Made by a program: the position numbers and the translations under genes. A stretch of 64,000 bases of DNA from positions 62,001 to 126,000 of the forward strand of contig WIXG01000008.1 of NCBI GenBank assembly GCA_009869945.1. The letters are read 5' to 3'. Below the pieces are notes generated by a model, which was not told the origin of the DNA, did not search any database, and worked only from the letters and a program-made list of their open reading frames with translations. This document shows positions 20,473 through 31,229 of the stretch, piece after piece. Positions within the stretch are counted from its first letter, which is position 1. Each line of letters opens with the position of its first letter. The DNA is from Mesaphorura yosii. Lineage: Eukaryota > Arthropoda > Collembola > Poduromorpha > Tullbergiidae.

Positions 20473-23385
20473 TTAATGTTCTGGTGTCGCCCCGATTATG
20501 TCTTGGCTCTCTTCATCTGAATCCGACTGATCTTCATGCTCTGAGGAACTGAACACCTCGACGTTTTCATACTCGTTCACACTTCCATCAGCCTCTCCGT
20601 CGGAGTCAGAAGAGTTTCCTGGCTGGACTTCGGTAGCGCAGATGCAGGTCAAATATTTGTAGAACGCCTTGAGGCTTGGCATGGATTTCTTGTTGGCCTT
20701 CTTGGTGAGTCGCAGAAACTTCTTCTTCATGAGCTGAACTGATTCCTCTTGACATGATGCTAAATTCAGTGACTTCAGGGCTTTCGCGTAGCTCGTGTAA
20801 ACTGGGCCCGATTCTACATTCCTCATTTCGTTCAACATGTTGATGGCGATCTTCTCGTGCACACTTTCTGGAGTCTTCACAAAACCACTCAGTCGCTGCT
20901 GGTCCGTGTTACTGACGACAAAAGAGATGAGTCGATCCACAGGAGCATGCGAGAGGTACGCCTTCTTGGACGTCGTCTTGATTTTCCTGATGCATGGAAT
21001 CAGGGCGTCGGCGACTGAAATGGCTTGCTCGAGCCCCATCTTGACGTACATCGGCAGCCATGTTGAAATTTCGTGGTACATGGAGCTTGACTCGTTCATT
21101 GGGTTAATCCAGACGCATAAAAGTGTGGACACAATTCTTGGTGCGCTCAATCGATTTGCCAGCAGCAATTTGATCATTCCCGTCACGACGCATCTTACAA
21201 CTTCGACTCCATCTTGATACCCCAGGTAGTACATAAGCAGGCTTCTCAAAGGCGAATCGAGGGTTTCATCGCGGTACTCGTTCTTCGGAAGGAAGGTTGT
21301 AATCTTGCCTGCCACTCGATCATCTTCGTTGAAGTCGTCAAATCCGTAGTGCTGTATCAAGTCCACCAGGCATTGAAGTGCACGTACTTTTACCGCCTGT
21401 TCGTCCACGATCAAAGCTTGCACACAGGTGATGCACGCATCTGCGGCGTCCGCCCGACAAATCAACCCCATAAGCGTCATCAGAGTGAGAACTTGTTTTC
21501 TTATGCTCACATCTTCGTTCATCATTTCAACTGTAACATAAGAATCGTAGAAGGCTCGAACGTGACTGGATACATTCTGAACTTTTCGTAGATGTGTGGT
21601 GAGAGCACTGAATGCCAAGCCCAATGCGCGTGGAGAAAACTCCTGGTCACGGTCGTCTGGCGCGCTTAAATCTTCTTGCATAGCCATCGGCTCTGGAACC
21701 CCTTCCGTCGCTCTTGTCAACCGATTCTTCAAGCTAGCGATGTCTTCCAACATAGAGTTAATTTCATCTTGAAGTGCATGTGCCCGAAGATAATCCTGGC
21801 TATCTGCGGCAAGCGATTTTTCTTTTTCCTTCTTGTGCCTCATGTGAATTAAACTTCCAATCTCCAGGCGCAGTGATTTCACATCTTCTAGCACTACCTC
21901 AGGTGGAGGTGGTGGCGGCTTTGGTGCCAGTTGTTCTGATTCCTTCAAGAATTTCTTGGATTTTATCAATTTTTCCAAACTCTGCACCAAGCTGTGCTCA
22001 ATGTCACCTTGAAAATAGTTGTAGAAAAGTTGCAGCATCAATTTGATGGACAGTGCATTGACGTTGAGAAACGTGAACAGTTCCAGTAAAATGTTCATGA
22101 ACACCACTCTACCACCCTCCTCCATTGGAATTTTCATTATGATTTTCAGCAATTGTGGTAAAATTTTATGGGCCATCAACTCCTTGTCTGCATCCTCGAA
22201 GACCTTCACAAACTCCGTTAAGTAGGCGCATATATCCGCAAGGCTTGGCACCAATAACTCGGCGATGGAAGGAAATTGAGAGAAGGTTTCAAGGATAAAT
22301 CTCCAGTAGAATGAATTTTCCGGTGAAAGCTGTTGTACGGGGATGAATTTATCCACGAACATGCTCCGGTCAACGGTGTCAAACAGTTCTGGGGTTGGTA
22401 GTCGAAATAAAGTCTTCAAAGCCAATTCTGTTGTTATCTTATTGGAACTGACGTCAAGTTTCGTTAAAAATGTAATTATGTTGTTGTCACATAATCTGAT
22501 CCATTCCTTCAGGACGCGTTCTCCCACTTTTTTAACAGCAGCCGACTTGTCGCCCAAACTCGATTGTAATATTCGTTCGCGATTCCCAATTGTCAGCTCA
22601 TCAATCGGAATCTTGTCAGCTATTGTTTTAAGTGCAGCCTTCCTTACTTCTTCTGAGACATCGTTGACCTTGTCAACTATGTATTGGTAGTTGTCAGAGT
22701 TGAACTGCGCGAATCTAGCAATTGTGACACGAACTTCAGCCGCTGGGTCCCATTTCAAGTGATGCATCAGTTCATTGGTAATCCGATCTTTCTCAGTAAT
22801 GTCGCATTCCTGCAGATAGCAAAGAGCTCTAGCGCTGTGTACTCTAATTTGTGGTACTTTGTCTTGAAGACGGTTTAGCAACATTGCCGGTAGTTTATCT
22901 TGTACAGTGGTGCCAAATTTCCCCAGATTTTCCTTTAAATTCGGAACTGACTTGAGAAGTAGCGCAATAGTTTCGCAAAGACGTGTTCGTACTACCGGCC
23001 TCTGCTCTAAAATGTACTTCGCACACAACTTGACCATGTGAGCGGAGAGAGTGAAGCTGGTTTCAACAGAGCTGGAGTCGGTTTCTTGGTCGTCTTCAGC
23101 AGGCGTTACTGGAGCCCTTCCAATCGTTGTTACGATTTTGTAAAAGAAATGCACGACCCGGTTAGCGTGCTCATTTTTTGCATCGGTGAAAGGCACTATC
23201 ATGATTCTGATCAGAACCTCCGCAAACACCTTCGCGTCTTCACTTTGATAAATAACCTTCACCCTTTCAAGCAAGCTTGCTCCATTTTCTCCCAGCTGTA
23301 CTTCCTTCAGAATTGGGGCGAGTTGCTTGAGGACATTCCTATGCTTATGGTTCTGCTGCGTCTGCGTCTGTGATTGATCGGTCAT
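20473..23385 (-). CDS. NCAPG: condensin complex subunit 3 (CAP-G)
   Basis: One uninterrupted 970-residue frame, close to the usual length of about 1000 for CAP-G, the HEAT-repeat subunit of condensin I. CAP-G binds the kleisin CAP-H and DNA and is needed for mitotic chromosome compaction. HEAT-type helices run through most of the protein, for example LLNRLQDKVPQIRVHSARAL and LMHHLKWDPAAEVRVTIARF. A charged coiled-coil insert occurs near residues 500-580, a conserved C-terminal domain follows (DRLISFVVSNTDQQ), and the acidic serine-rich tail could be phosphorylated. The start is the first ATG (MTDQSQTQTQQ). Having no intron over 2.9 kb is unusual beside its intron-rich neighbours, which could mean an old retrocopy that replaced the original or simple intron loss. 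It reads whole. Confidence 0.97.
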   Translation of the reverse strand: MTDQSQTQTQQNHKHRNVLKQLAPILKEVQLGENGASLLERVKVIYQSEDAKVFAEVLIRIMIVPFTDAKNEHANRVVHFFYKIVTTIGRAPVTPAEDDQETDSSSVETSFTLSAHMVKLCAKYILEQRPVVRTRLCETIALLLKSVPNLKENLGKFGTTVQDKLPAMLLNRLQDKVPQIRVHSARALCYLQECDITEKDRITNELMHHLKWDPAAEVRVTIARFAQFNSDNYQYIVDKVNDVSEEVRKAALKTIADKIPIDELTIGNRERILQSSLGDKSAAVKKVGERVLKEWIRLCDNNIITFLTKLDVSSNKITTELALKTLFRLPTPELFDTVDRSMFVDKFIPVQQLSPENSFYWRFILETFSQFPSIAELLVPSLADICAYLTEFVKVFEDADKELMAHKILPQLLKIIMKIPMEEGGRVVFMNILLELFTFLNVNALSIKLMLQLFYNYFQGDIEHSLVQSLEKLIKSKKFLKESEQLAPKPPPPPPEVVLEDVKSLRLEIGSLIHMRHKKEKEKSLAADSQDYLRAHALQDEINSMLEDIASLKNRLTRATEGVPEPMAMQEDLSAPDDRDQEFSPRALGLAFSALTTHLRKVQNVSSHVRAFYDSYVTVEMMNEDVSIRKQVLTLMTLMGLICRADAADACITCVQALIVDEQAVKVRALQCLVDLIQHYGFDDFNEDDRVAGKITTFLPKNEYRDETLDSPLRSLLMYYLGYQDGVEVVRCVVTGMIKLLLANRLSAPRIVSTLLCVWINPMNESSSMYHEISTWLPMYVKMGLEQAISVADALIPCIRKIKTTSKKAYLSHAPVDRLISFVVSNTDQQRLSGFVKTPESVHEKIAINMLNEMRNVESGPVYTSYAKALKSLNLASCQEESVQLMKKKFLRLTKKANKKSMPSLKAFYKYLTCICATEVQPGNSSDSDGEADGSVNEYENVEVFSSSEHEDQSDSDEESQDIIGATPEH

Positions 23386-24293
23386 TCTGGAAGTCTCCGT
23401 TTATCAGCTGAGATTAAATGAGAGGTTCGAAATCTGCAACAAAGATTTTCGGGTGAGCTAATTTCAGAATTTCTGGTTCTACGAATGATTACTAATACGA
23501 TTGATGATTGATTATCACAAATGCTTTACCTCAGAGATATCGGTAGTCGTACTGCAGTGGACTTTAAGCTCCACTGGTCCGAGAGGTTCACCGTTCCGAA
23601 TGTTGATTCAAAACATTCACGGAAGTCAAGTCGATGTCAACTCAACTCAGGGCAATCCGGAGTGGTTGGCTAATGAATTTCACTCGCTTCCGCCTATAAA
23701 TAGAATTTAGTGAACTTTACAAGATTTACAAAGTTGCTGGGTGGTATTTTTTATTTTTGGTGTTTACTTTCACTTGTAGCAGTTTTTCGGCTTTTGCTAA
23801 AGGCCGAAAGTTGCACATTGCTTTCTTCGGGCTGAAACCACCTACAGAAAACGGTTCAAGGCATTGAAGCCTTGAGTCAGTTGTACATTCCGGTTTTGTT
23901 TACGCGTACTTGTTTCCCTCTCAAACCATTCAATTCCCGCATAATAAAGAACTTCATGAGACGCACAAGAGGATTGCTCTACTCGTACATCGTATGGTCT
24001 CTGTTTCAAGAATGAGACCACACACACGAGTTCATCAGCCGTGTTGCATGCTTGGTGTGTGCGGTTGGTTGCTGTGTCACCAAACTACTGGAACTTGCGA
24101 ATGAAGTGGTTGCCAACGTCCAAAGTCAAGTTAAGAGACGACTGGGCCATTTATGATCTGGCACGGCACTCTGCTCTGGTTTGATTTTTTAAATGCAGGC
24201 AACAAAATTCTAAATTCTGAACAACGGGATAATGCGAACGGTGAGATTTGCAGCGAATTAAGCTTAGGCGGTTCCTGTCCTTGTCTGGCCATC
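23386..24293. other. spacer between NCAPG and an unrecognised plus-strand gene
   Basis: This divergent spacer of about 900 bp presumably holds both promoters. A likely splice acceptor (AAATGCAG) near 24191-24198 suggests a spliced leader for the plus-strand gene. Short frames here look non-coding. Confidence 0.45.
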
Positions 24294-25485
24294 ATGGGCA
24301 ACAAGCAGACCAACACATTGATGTCTAGATTTAATCCTGGACAAGTCATTCATGGTACAAGAGGAAAGTCAGCATTCATGACGAGGTCACACCAAAAGAG
24401 TCATTAGTCAGGTGTCGAGATAAACTGAAGGTAGTGGACACGAATTCCGCTTAGGAATCTTTAACGTAGTAGAAGAATACAATAATGCATTACAGTTGCA
24501 ATCATTCCAGGGCAATAATAACCATTCTGGCCTCTCAACTTCGAGCAAAGCTCATGGTCACGGATCTCAGACTAGAATTCCAGTCTCCCCAAGTTTCCAG
24601 AAGGTTATACGCGAAAGAAAAGGAAGGACGGCACAGACTCGAGCACCCTCAGGTGGCAAGCCTGCTCGAGCTTCGAACTTCAAAGATGTAATTATGATAC
24701 CTGCGCCAGTATCAGCGTCCGTGTCCGTGACTCCGTCAAGTTTTTCACCTAATCCCCTTCCGAGTCGCGTTTTCTCTCCCGCGCAGTTAGCAGTTGAAAC
24801 TGAGCTACTACGCCTGGGCTTATATCCAAACATAAATAAGCCAGGTCCGGGCCCACGCCCAGTATTATATGGGAATCGGGATTGGGGAAATCAGGATTCA
24901 TATCCAAGGGTGAACATTTGGGAAGCATGGTTTGAGAAGACGAGAACATTGATTAAAAGCCGGAACAGGGATCTGTTAAATACATCAGCAAATGAGGAAA
25001 AAGGAGTTGGTGAGCATTGGACATTCGAAGTGAGCTTGAGCATCCATTTTTTATTAACTTTAATTCCAGATACTGAGGCTGTCAAACACGAATACAGCAA
25101 AGGGAATAATGCGACATTTCAATTCAAGCAATTCGAAGACGAAAGATTGCATGGTTCAAGTTCAACCAGACGGCAGTTGTGTAGGGAAACCGATACTGAC
25201 AAAGTTGACAAATCTACGATGACGCTGACGCTGTCTGAAGTTGTCCTCAAAACAATGAGACCTTCGGCACCGATACCCCAAGAAATATTTCCTGCGTTTC
25301 TGTCTACTAAATCGAGATCGAAGAAAGGCAGCGGGAGGAAGAGTAAAGCCTCCTCCAGCACAGCTACTCCTTCTACTTCAAGAAAACGCCGTCGCCGGAG
25401 AACCAAGCACAAAAATAGCACAACTGCTTCATCTTATTCAGCCAGAAGCATTAGCCACGTTGTCCACGCGGCGATTACGCGTTGA
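24294..25485 (+). CDS. unrecognised basic low-complexity protein
   Basis: The model has two exons, 24294-24354 and 24431-25485, giving 371 residues. The second exon is a 1055-base open stretch without an ATG near its start, so an upstream exon is needed. The best partner begins with an ATG in a strong context (ATCATGGGC) and joins in phase 1 (VIHG to SGHEFRLGIF). The predicted N terminus, MGNKQTN, would allow N-myristoylation. The middle contains an FSPAQLAVETELLRLGLYP segment and a Trp-rich stretch (VNIWEAWFEK). The C terminus is Ser/Lys/Arg-rich with a RKRRRRR cluster that could be a nuclear signal. I do not recognise any family. The gene converges on Wnt7, whose stop is 169 bp away. The long exon is well supported, the first exon less so. 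Confidence 0.5.
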
Positions 25486-25654
25486 CTGACCCAAAAATAT
25501 TAGCCAGAGTCGACTTCGAAAATCGGAACAGTATGTTTCTCTATCAAATGGTGGCGTCACGAAACCAACATCTCTTCAACAATCATTGCAACTTAAATCA
25601 AAGTTACTTCAAACATATTTAATTCGCAGGGACACAAAAAGCTAATACAGTCCG

Positions 25655-27245
25655 CTAATTACACGTGTAAATCTCAGTCAGTTGCTCGCACTCGCTACAC
25701 TCGACGGTGCAACACCAGGTGAATTTGCATTGACACTTCCATTTCCTGAGTATTTCGTACGTGCTGTAACCACGTCCACAACAGAGGATCTCACAGGATC
25801 CATCTTCGTCCTGCGAAGCCGTATAATGACCGACTCCACGTTTGCAGGGTCGAGATTTTGTACCGAGTATGGCTCTTAATGAATCGGGCTCACAGTAATT
25901 TGGCGATTCTTCTAAATAAACTAAAGACGTGTGTTTTGGTCGAATTCTTTGTACTCTTCTTTTCATTTTTGCACGAAGCATTGCAAATTCGTGGCTTCTT
26001 GCGCGTAGCCTTCTGAATCCATCTCGATCTTGATACTGGCTTGTCCAAGGCCTCGCTCGCTTAGTTTTGGGTTTGACATAAAGCTGGATGCGCTTTTTAC
26101 GACCCTGCTGTGATCGTTGGCTCTGGACGCATTTGAATATTTTAGTGTTTAGATAAAGTGAATTTTGACGCTTCACTTACAATCTTGGATTTGACCGCAA
26201 ACACATGTTGAGCTGAGTTGTACTTCTCCATGAGCAAATCACCAACATGTTTAAACGTAGGTAATCTCAACCAACAAGTCTTCAGTGTGCAAGACCCGCT
26301 TACTCCGTGACATTTGCATTGAGTTTCAAGCGTATTTTGAACTGCCTGTTAAAAAACATTTGGAGCCACTTTTCACACATTTAAGCTTTAGAATGTAATT
26401 ATGCAGGCTTTGCTGTTTACCTTCCTTCCTGCTTTGTTGTTGTGCATGTTCATAAACGATCTCGCGTCGCGTTCAATTTCTCTTGAGTCCAGAAAGATTC
26501 TAGCCAATTTTGTGGCAAACAAAATGTCGACGGAACAACCGCCCCACTTCCAGCCAGCAATTGAGTTCCATTCATGAAATACTCTGTTAGCGATTATCGT
26601 GACATTGGTACCCGCAATGATACTCGGAGATTGGAGAGCGGCAGAGGTCACGGAAGTTGAGATGGTCGTTGGCGGTGCGCACCCACACGTGGACACATTT
26701 CCTCGAGCACAGCCCTTCAAGATAAGGAAAGAAATGAAATCCTGGAAATTGAATTGAACTGGGCTTACCTGTGCAATCGAATATGTTACACCGGCACTGG
26801 AAATCGCGTACAAGAATGCGGCTTCTCTGCTGCCTAAAATGAGTGCACGAATTAGGCATATATTTTTGAGGTTTTGATGCGGCGGCTGTTCAATTTGAGT
26901 TTACCGACCACCGCAATATGGCCCACTGAAGAGGAAATGGTTGAGCAGTTCCAGCGACTATTGCGGAATTGGTCCTGACATTCGGCCAATCCGAGTCTGG
27001 TTCCATCCCCAATTGCAATCAGAGAATCGGGTGCAGTCTATCGTGAAATGCAACCAATTTTACTACACCGTCAAAGTCCATGGACTCGTGAGGTTGTATG
27101 CTTGTTGTCTCACCTCACATATTTCACGTTGCTTCGCAGTTAATCCCGGAATTCGTGCACACAGGAAATCTGCTCCAAAACCGAGCACTGGAATTTGGGG
27201 GTTGAAGTTTAGTACGAATGCAAATTGTATCAACAAACGAATCAT
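25655..27245 (-). CDS. Wnt7: Wnt7-class secreted signalling protein
   Basis: Six exons on the minus strand (27114-27245, 26905-27037, 26769-26833, 26421-26714, 26181-26345 and 25655-26122) encode 418 residues. A hydrophobic signal peptide ([14 protein letters not shown]) precedes [12 protein letters not shown], then [14 protein letters not shown], then [11 protein letters not shown]. The palmitoleoylation site [10 protein letters not shown] comes next, and the cysteine-rich end ([21 protein letters not shown] to IYTCN) closes the protein. Subfamily choice rests on [27 protein letters not shown] and the KWKCQCKF pattern, which are closest to Wnt7 (LPKFREVGHLLKEKYNAA, KSPNYCEED, VWQCNCKF). Exon 4 carries a Thr/Ser-rich insert after CGCAPPT that standard Wnt7 lacks, and exon 6 has an extra basic linker. 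The ligand acts through Frizzled receptors in canonical or planar-polarity signalling. Confidence 0.94.
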
Positions 27246-28297
27246 GTCGAATCTTCATTTCGTGGGAGATAAATTCGTTGGTAAAAGGAACTTTCACTAA
27301 GGAAGGATCTTTTGAAACTATTCACGTTCTGTCTGAGTCTGAAATGCCAATTCTTCAGCGTTGAATCAATGTTAGCCTGTCGTTATTTGTGGAATCAATA
27401 TACATGCAGCAACAGAGCCGATCCAACTTGTAACAACGTCTGTCAAGATGCAATTGTTGCGAGACGCAAGAGACAAGCTTCGAGACTTCTGTGCGTGCTA
27501 ATTAACACATACTTTAAACTGATACTACGATGCAACAGGTGCACAGCCAATGGAGATGGCATCGTGATAAAAGCATAATAAACCATTAAATATATAATAA
27601 AAGCATGACAATGAAGTACTAAATGCTTCAGTGTCGTTCCCACTCCGCAGCAGTCCAGTAGTATGTACAAGACAGTCTTCAGTCATAATGACATCAAAAA
27701 TTCCCATGATGCAAAGACATTGTTCAGAATGATTGCACGACGGCAGGTATTACAAAACAGCCTCAAGAGCGGAAATAATTTTCATGCATCACAAAAACTG
27801 AAGCTTCTTTTCTTTTCATAATTTTCATTACTAAAACCTCGCTGTGAGAACAAATGACAGACACTCACCACTCTCATTGTCATTATTTCGCTCCTTTGGT
27901 GTTCCCACTGATCTTGAAGGGGATAAGAATATTTTGATGTCTTTATTCATTCGCATCGTATTCAATTCAAGTGCAAGTACAGAGTACAAACTGGACATCC
28001 TGTCAAATTGAGGATAACACAGCGGAGTAGTATAGACTATAAAAATATGCCGTAAAAGGGTAAACGCGGTTACCGCGAACCTGTCTATTAGTTTCGTAAA
28101 AACTTAGATTTAGCTAATTGCACATGACATTTTTTTACTCTCAGCACAATGAATAAATTAATGTTACGATTTTTAAATTCCATACGATAAAATCTCATCT
28201 CCTGTTAACCATTGGCAAATTAAATAATAAATGCACGAAAACTAAATACAGATTAATACTATAATGTTGAGCAGTCTCGTTTCGCGTCGACCCTATA
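27246..28297. other. spacer between Wnt7 and a zinc-finger gene
   Basis: This AT-rich spacer of about 1.05 kb presumably holds the Wnt7 promoter and the 3' flank of the zinc-finger gene. Only short unconvincing frames occur, and I see no repeat family. Confidence 0.5.
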
Positions 28298-29160
28298 TCA
28301 CGTATGGCATCTTTTGATGTGGGTCTTCAAATTGTCCGATCTTGTCGTAGAGTACTTGCACGACGAGCATTTGTATGGCTTAAGATTTGAGTGCAGCATA
28401 ATGTGCTCTGTCAATCTCTTCTTATCAGCGTAGTCTTTCCCACACACCGAGCATTTGTACGGTTTGGAGTTTGTATGCGATCGACGATGCCGCGCCATTC
28501 CAGACGATGTATGCGAACTATTGACAAAATGACAACAAATCAGCTAAAGAAATGACGAAGCAAAGCGTCTTTACGATTAGCGATGGCTAATCGTAAAGAC
28601 GCGTCGTGACGAAGTATTCAAGTCTGTCCAAGCCCAAATTCAAATTAAATTACCGAAAATCGCAGGCTTCACAAGCAAATGGACGCTCATTTGTATGACA
28701 GATCCGAATGTGTTTTCTCAAATCAGTTAGATCAACAGATTGGTATTCACAGTTTTGACACTTGTACTCCTTTTCAGCTGCATGCTTCCTTTGTATGTGA
28801 ATTTTAACTTGTACTTCAGTCGCAAACCTTTGTGAGCAAGTTGTGCACTGATAATCATCGCTTGCCACTTCGCCGTCTAAATTTCTCTTATGAATACTGA
28901 TCATGTGCTTGTTCAGATTTCCTTTTTGGATAGATGTGAATTCACAATATGTACACTGCACCAAAAACAACACATGACGGTTAGTTAGTTTTAGTGAATT
29001 CAAAGGCAATTGTTTTAGTGTCGCTAACCTGCAGTAGAAATTGGTCCGGATAATGCGACTTGATGTGAATATTCAGCCCACCTTTTGTTCGAAATCGCTT
29101 CTTGCATTTGGGGCATTTAATTTTCGGTTTCGTCAACAAGGCTCGGATTTTCTCGTCCAT
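28298..29160 (-). CDS. seven-finger C2H2 zinc finger protein
   Basis: Three exons on the minus strand (29029-29160, 28654-28955 and 28298-28517) encode 217 residues from MDEKIRALLTKP to IKRCHT. Seven C2H2 fingers are visible: CPKCKKRF..H, CTYCEFTS..H, CTTCSQRF..H, CQNCEYQS..H, CEACDFRS..H, CSVCGKDY..H and CSSCKYST..H. The last links have the TNSKPYKC and SNLKPYKC form typical of DNA-binding arrays. Fingers 2, 4, 5 and 7 have the short CxxC-x2-S style seen in ZFX/REST-like proteins. Finger 5 is split by the second intron in phase 2. A sequence-specific DNA-binding role is inferred; the target is unknown. More N-terminal exons may exist upstream. The intron at 28518-28653 contains a perfect hairpin, listed separately. 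Confidence 0.84.
28565..28602. repeat. perfect 17-bp inverted repeat with 4-base loop
   Basis: The arms are 28565-28581 (GCGTCTTTACGATTAGC) and 28586-28602, its exact reverse complement, separated by GATG. It lies wholly inside the second intron of the C2H2 zinc-finger gene, so the pre-mRNA would form a strong hairpin there. Confidence 0.95.
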
Positions 29161-29980
29161 GTTTAAATGCCTTCTTCCTGACCCAGAATGTGGAAATCGT
29201 CAATACTTCATAATTTCCAAACTGACTTTATTGACAGGCTGTAAAAAATATATGTGTTTGAATTCCCTCACCAAATGTATAAAATATGGAACTCTTTGTT
29301 GAGACACAATTTCGATTGAGATTGAAACTGTGAAATCGCACCGACGACAAGCTACAACGCTTTAATGGGATGCGCGATGAGGGGTTTATGCCCAATTGAA
29401 GCTAATTGGAACTGGACAACAGCTAAAATTGTACAGTAATTTAGGTGCTGGATGAATTGCTGAGAGCTTTGCGATCTAACCGATATGTGTCCAATAATTT
29501 TTTGTAATTTTTAACCAAAGGATACAAACTAATTTATTCAGGTCTGAGCAATACAATAATTTGTAGGGAAGGGACGATACGATGGCAGAGTCAAAAGTGT
29601 TTCTTGTCGAATAGAAATAGTAGTAAGTACTTACGTTCATGCAATAACAATCGGCTGCGCACTATCTTATCACTTATCAGTTATTCTTAAGCTTCACCTT
29701 CTCTAAAAATCTAAATATGAGTCAAGTTCTTAATAAAGACGTCAACGATGGACGGCGGGTTCAAAACACTCGGAAAGTAAAAGGATTTCTAAAATTTAAA
29801 GAGCGTTCAATTGTTAAAAAGATGAATCTTGTGCAGGTCTTGATGTATCTTGTACAGCTTAGCCTAATTTAAAGTTAAGTTCCAGCACGGTTCCAGGAAT
29901 TTGCGTACGAGGCTAACGTTAACGACCTTCTCAAGCGAGCTTAGCCGATACGAACCACGTTTCTTACAGGTCCATTCTGG
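29161..29980. other. spacer, no supported gene
   Basis: This AT-rich stretch of about 820 bp holds only short frames without protein-like features. It probably contains the zinc-finger gene promoter and perhaps its leader exons. Confidence 0.45.
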
Positions 29981-30552
29981 TCATTTATATGCGGCATTTC
30001 TGATGTCCAGGACCATAACCATAATAGACAGGCGTGGAAACGAACTTGTGATCAAGGTAGCTCTGATAGGCTTCTGTAAATTAGTCAAACGAAAGGTATA
30101 AGCGTAATTTTCTGATATATGCAAGTGCGACTATAAATTGGATACAGTGTGTGTGTGTGCTTACTCATTCTTCCAGTCATGTATCCGTATCCGTATCTGG
30201 TGAAGCCAATTTCAGCCACGTATCCACGTCGGGACTGGACAACACCATGCGTGACAGATCTCCCGGGGACATAGTATCGATTGGGACTGGCACGAGAGTG
30301 TGGAGACGAATAGCACCGATCGTCCATGTTCGATGACAAGCAGGGTTGCACTGCTGCCGCGGGAGCAACGAACTGGGAAGGAGATGAATGGCTTTGCCAA
30401 TTTTGGGGTGTGTCGCCTGTGCCTGTGCCAGGACCAGAAACATCGCCCGATTCAAGCTTCCTCATTGGGATGGTATCACCGCCGTAGCATTTGCTGCCAT
30501 TACTTGTGGTTGAGCGGCAGGGCGATCGTGATCGCTGGTTAGGACGTGGCAT
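29981..30552 (-). CDS. possible low-complexity Ser/Pro/Arg/Tyr protein
   Basis: A possible two-exon model on the minus strand (30165-30552 and 29981-30111) encodes 172 residues. The start MPRPNQRSRSP follows a likely leader acceptor (ATTGCAG at 30555-30561). The first exon ends at a strong donor (GTAAGCAC) followed by a (CA)n run in the intron. The first exon is rich in Ser, Pro, Gly and Arg, with a Tyr-rich end (RYGYGYMTGRM). The second exon is weak and could be wrong. I recognise no domain. It may be an RNA-binding-type disordered protein, or not a gene at all. Confidence 0.27.
30147..30159. repeat. short (GT)n microsatellite
   Basis: A pure GT run of 13 bases lies next to the predicted donor of the low-complexity gene on the minus strand. 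Confidence 0.85.
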
Positions 30553-31171
30553 GATGACCTGCAATTACATTCCGTTTCAGCAAAGGACAAATCCGAGACC
30601 ACAACGGAGGATGACGGAATATGTCGAAGGACTTACCGTTATTTGCTTATTCTGTCAATAATCTATGACCGTTTATATTTGGTGAACTTGAACTTTGATG
30701 ATTTTGAGGTACAATCTTTCAGAAGTGATGCCTTTTCCACAACTCAAAAATGATTCTTGGCAGAAATGTCTTGGAACTGGACACTTTAACGAACGAGCCA
30801 ACTTGAAGCATAAAACACGTCCTAAATCTGCCATTGGCCAAGGCAGACGTCAGAATGCCAGAAGTAGAACAGTCGAGTGGAGAGTTGTTCCTGTTTCCTA
30901 TTCTAAGCACTTTTTACGCTTTTAGCCCAGTCTAGAGCCTTTATTTTCGAGTATGCTAAGTAAGATGGGTTCACCAGTTATTTGAATATCTAGTACATAG
31001 TCTAGAATAGTCCATAGATCATATGAAAAGATTGATATGAAGCATGTACTGTTTTGAATGGTTGGTTAGAACGATCAGAAGCATGTCTTTGAAACCAGGC
31101 TAATCCCGGCCTAATGAGTGCACCAGCAAGTGCGCCTTTAAGTGAAGTCATCCAGAAGCATTTTCACTGTC
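30553..31171. other. spacer, no supported gene
   Basis: This stretch of about 620 bp has only short unconvincing frames. Confidence 0.45.
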
Positions 31172-31177
31172 TTTATT
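31172..31177 (-). terminator. poly(A) signal of the CUB gene
   Basis: AATAAA on the minus strand, 53 bases beyond the stop codon. Confidence 0.55.
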
Positions 31178-31229
31178 GGAATTTTTTCTCCATACACAAA
31201 TCACATCTTTTTCTTCAAGCGACTCACAT

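Noticed and set aside
20837-23373. Plus-strand frames of 60-126 codons opposite NCAPG
   Set aside because: They lie wholly inside the conserved NCAPG coding region and show no family features.
24294-24320. MGNKQT start resembling calcium- and integrin-binding (CIB) proteins
   Set aside because: Only six residues match, and the following exon has no EF-hand, so the similarity is taken as chance.
25036-25070. Possible 43-bp intron (GTGAGC to ATTCCAG) in the unrecognised gene at 24294-25485
   Set aside because: Removing it shifts the frame and soon meets a stop, while the unspliced frame stays open for 400 more bases.
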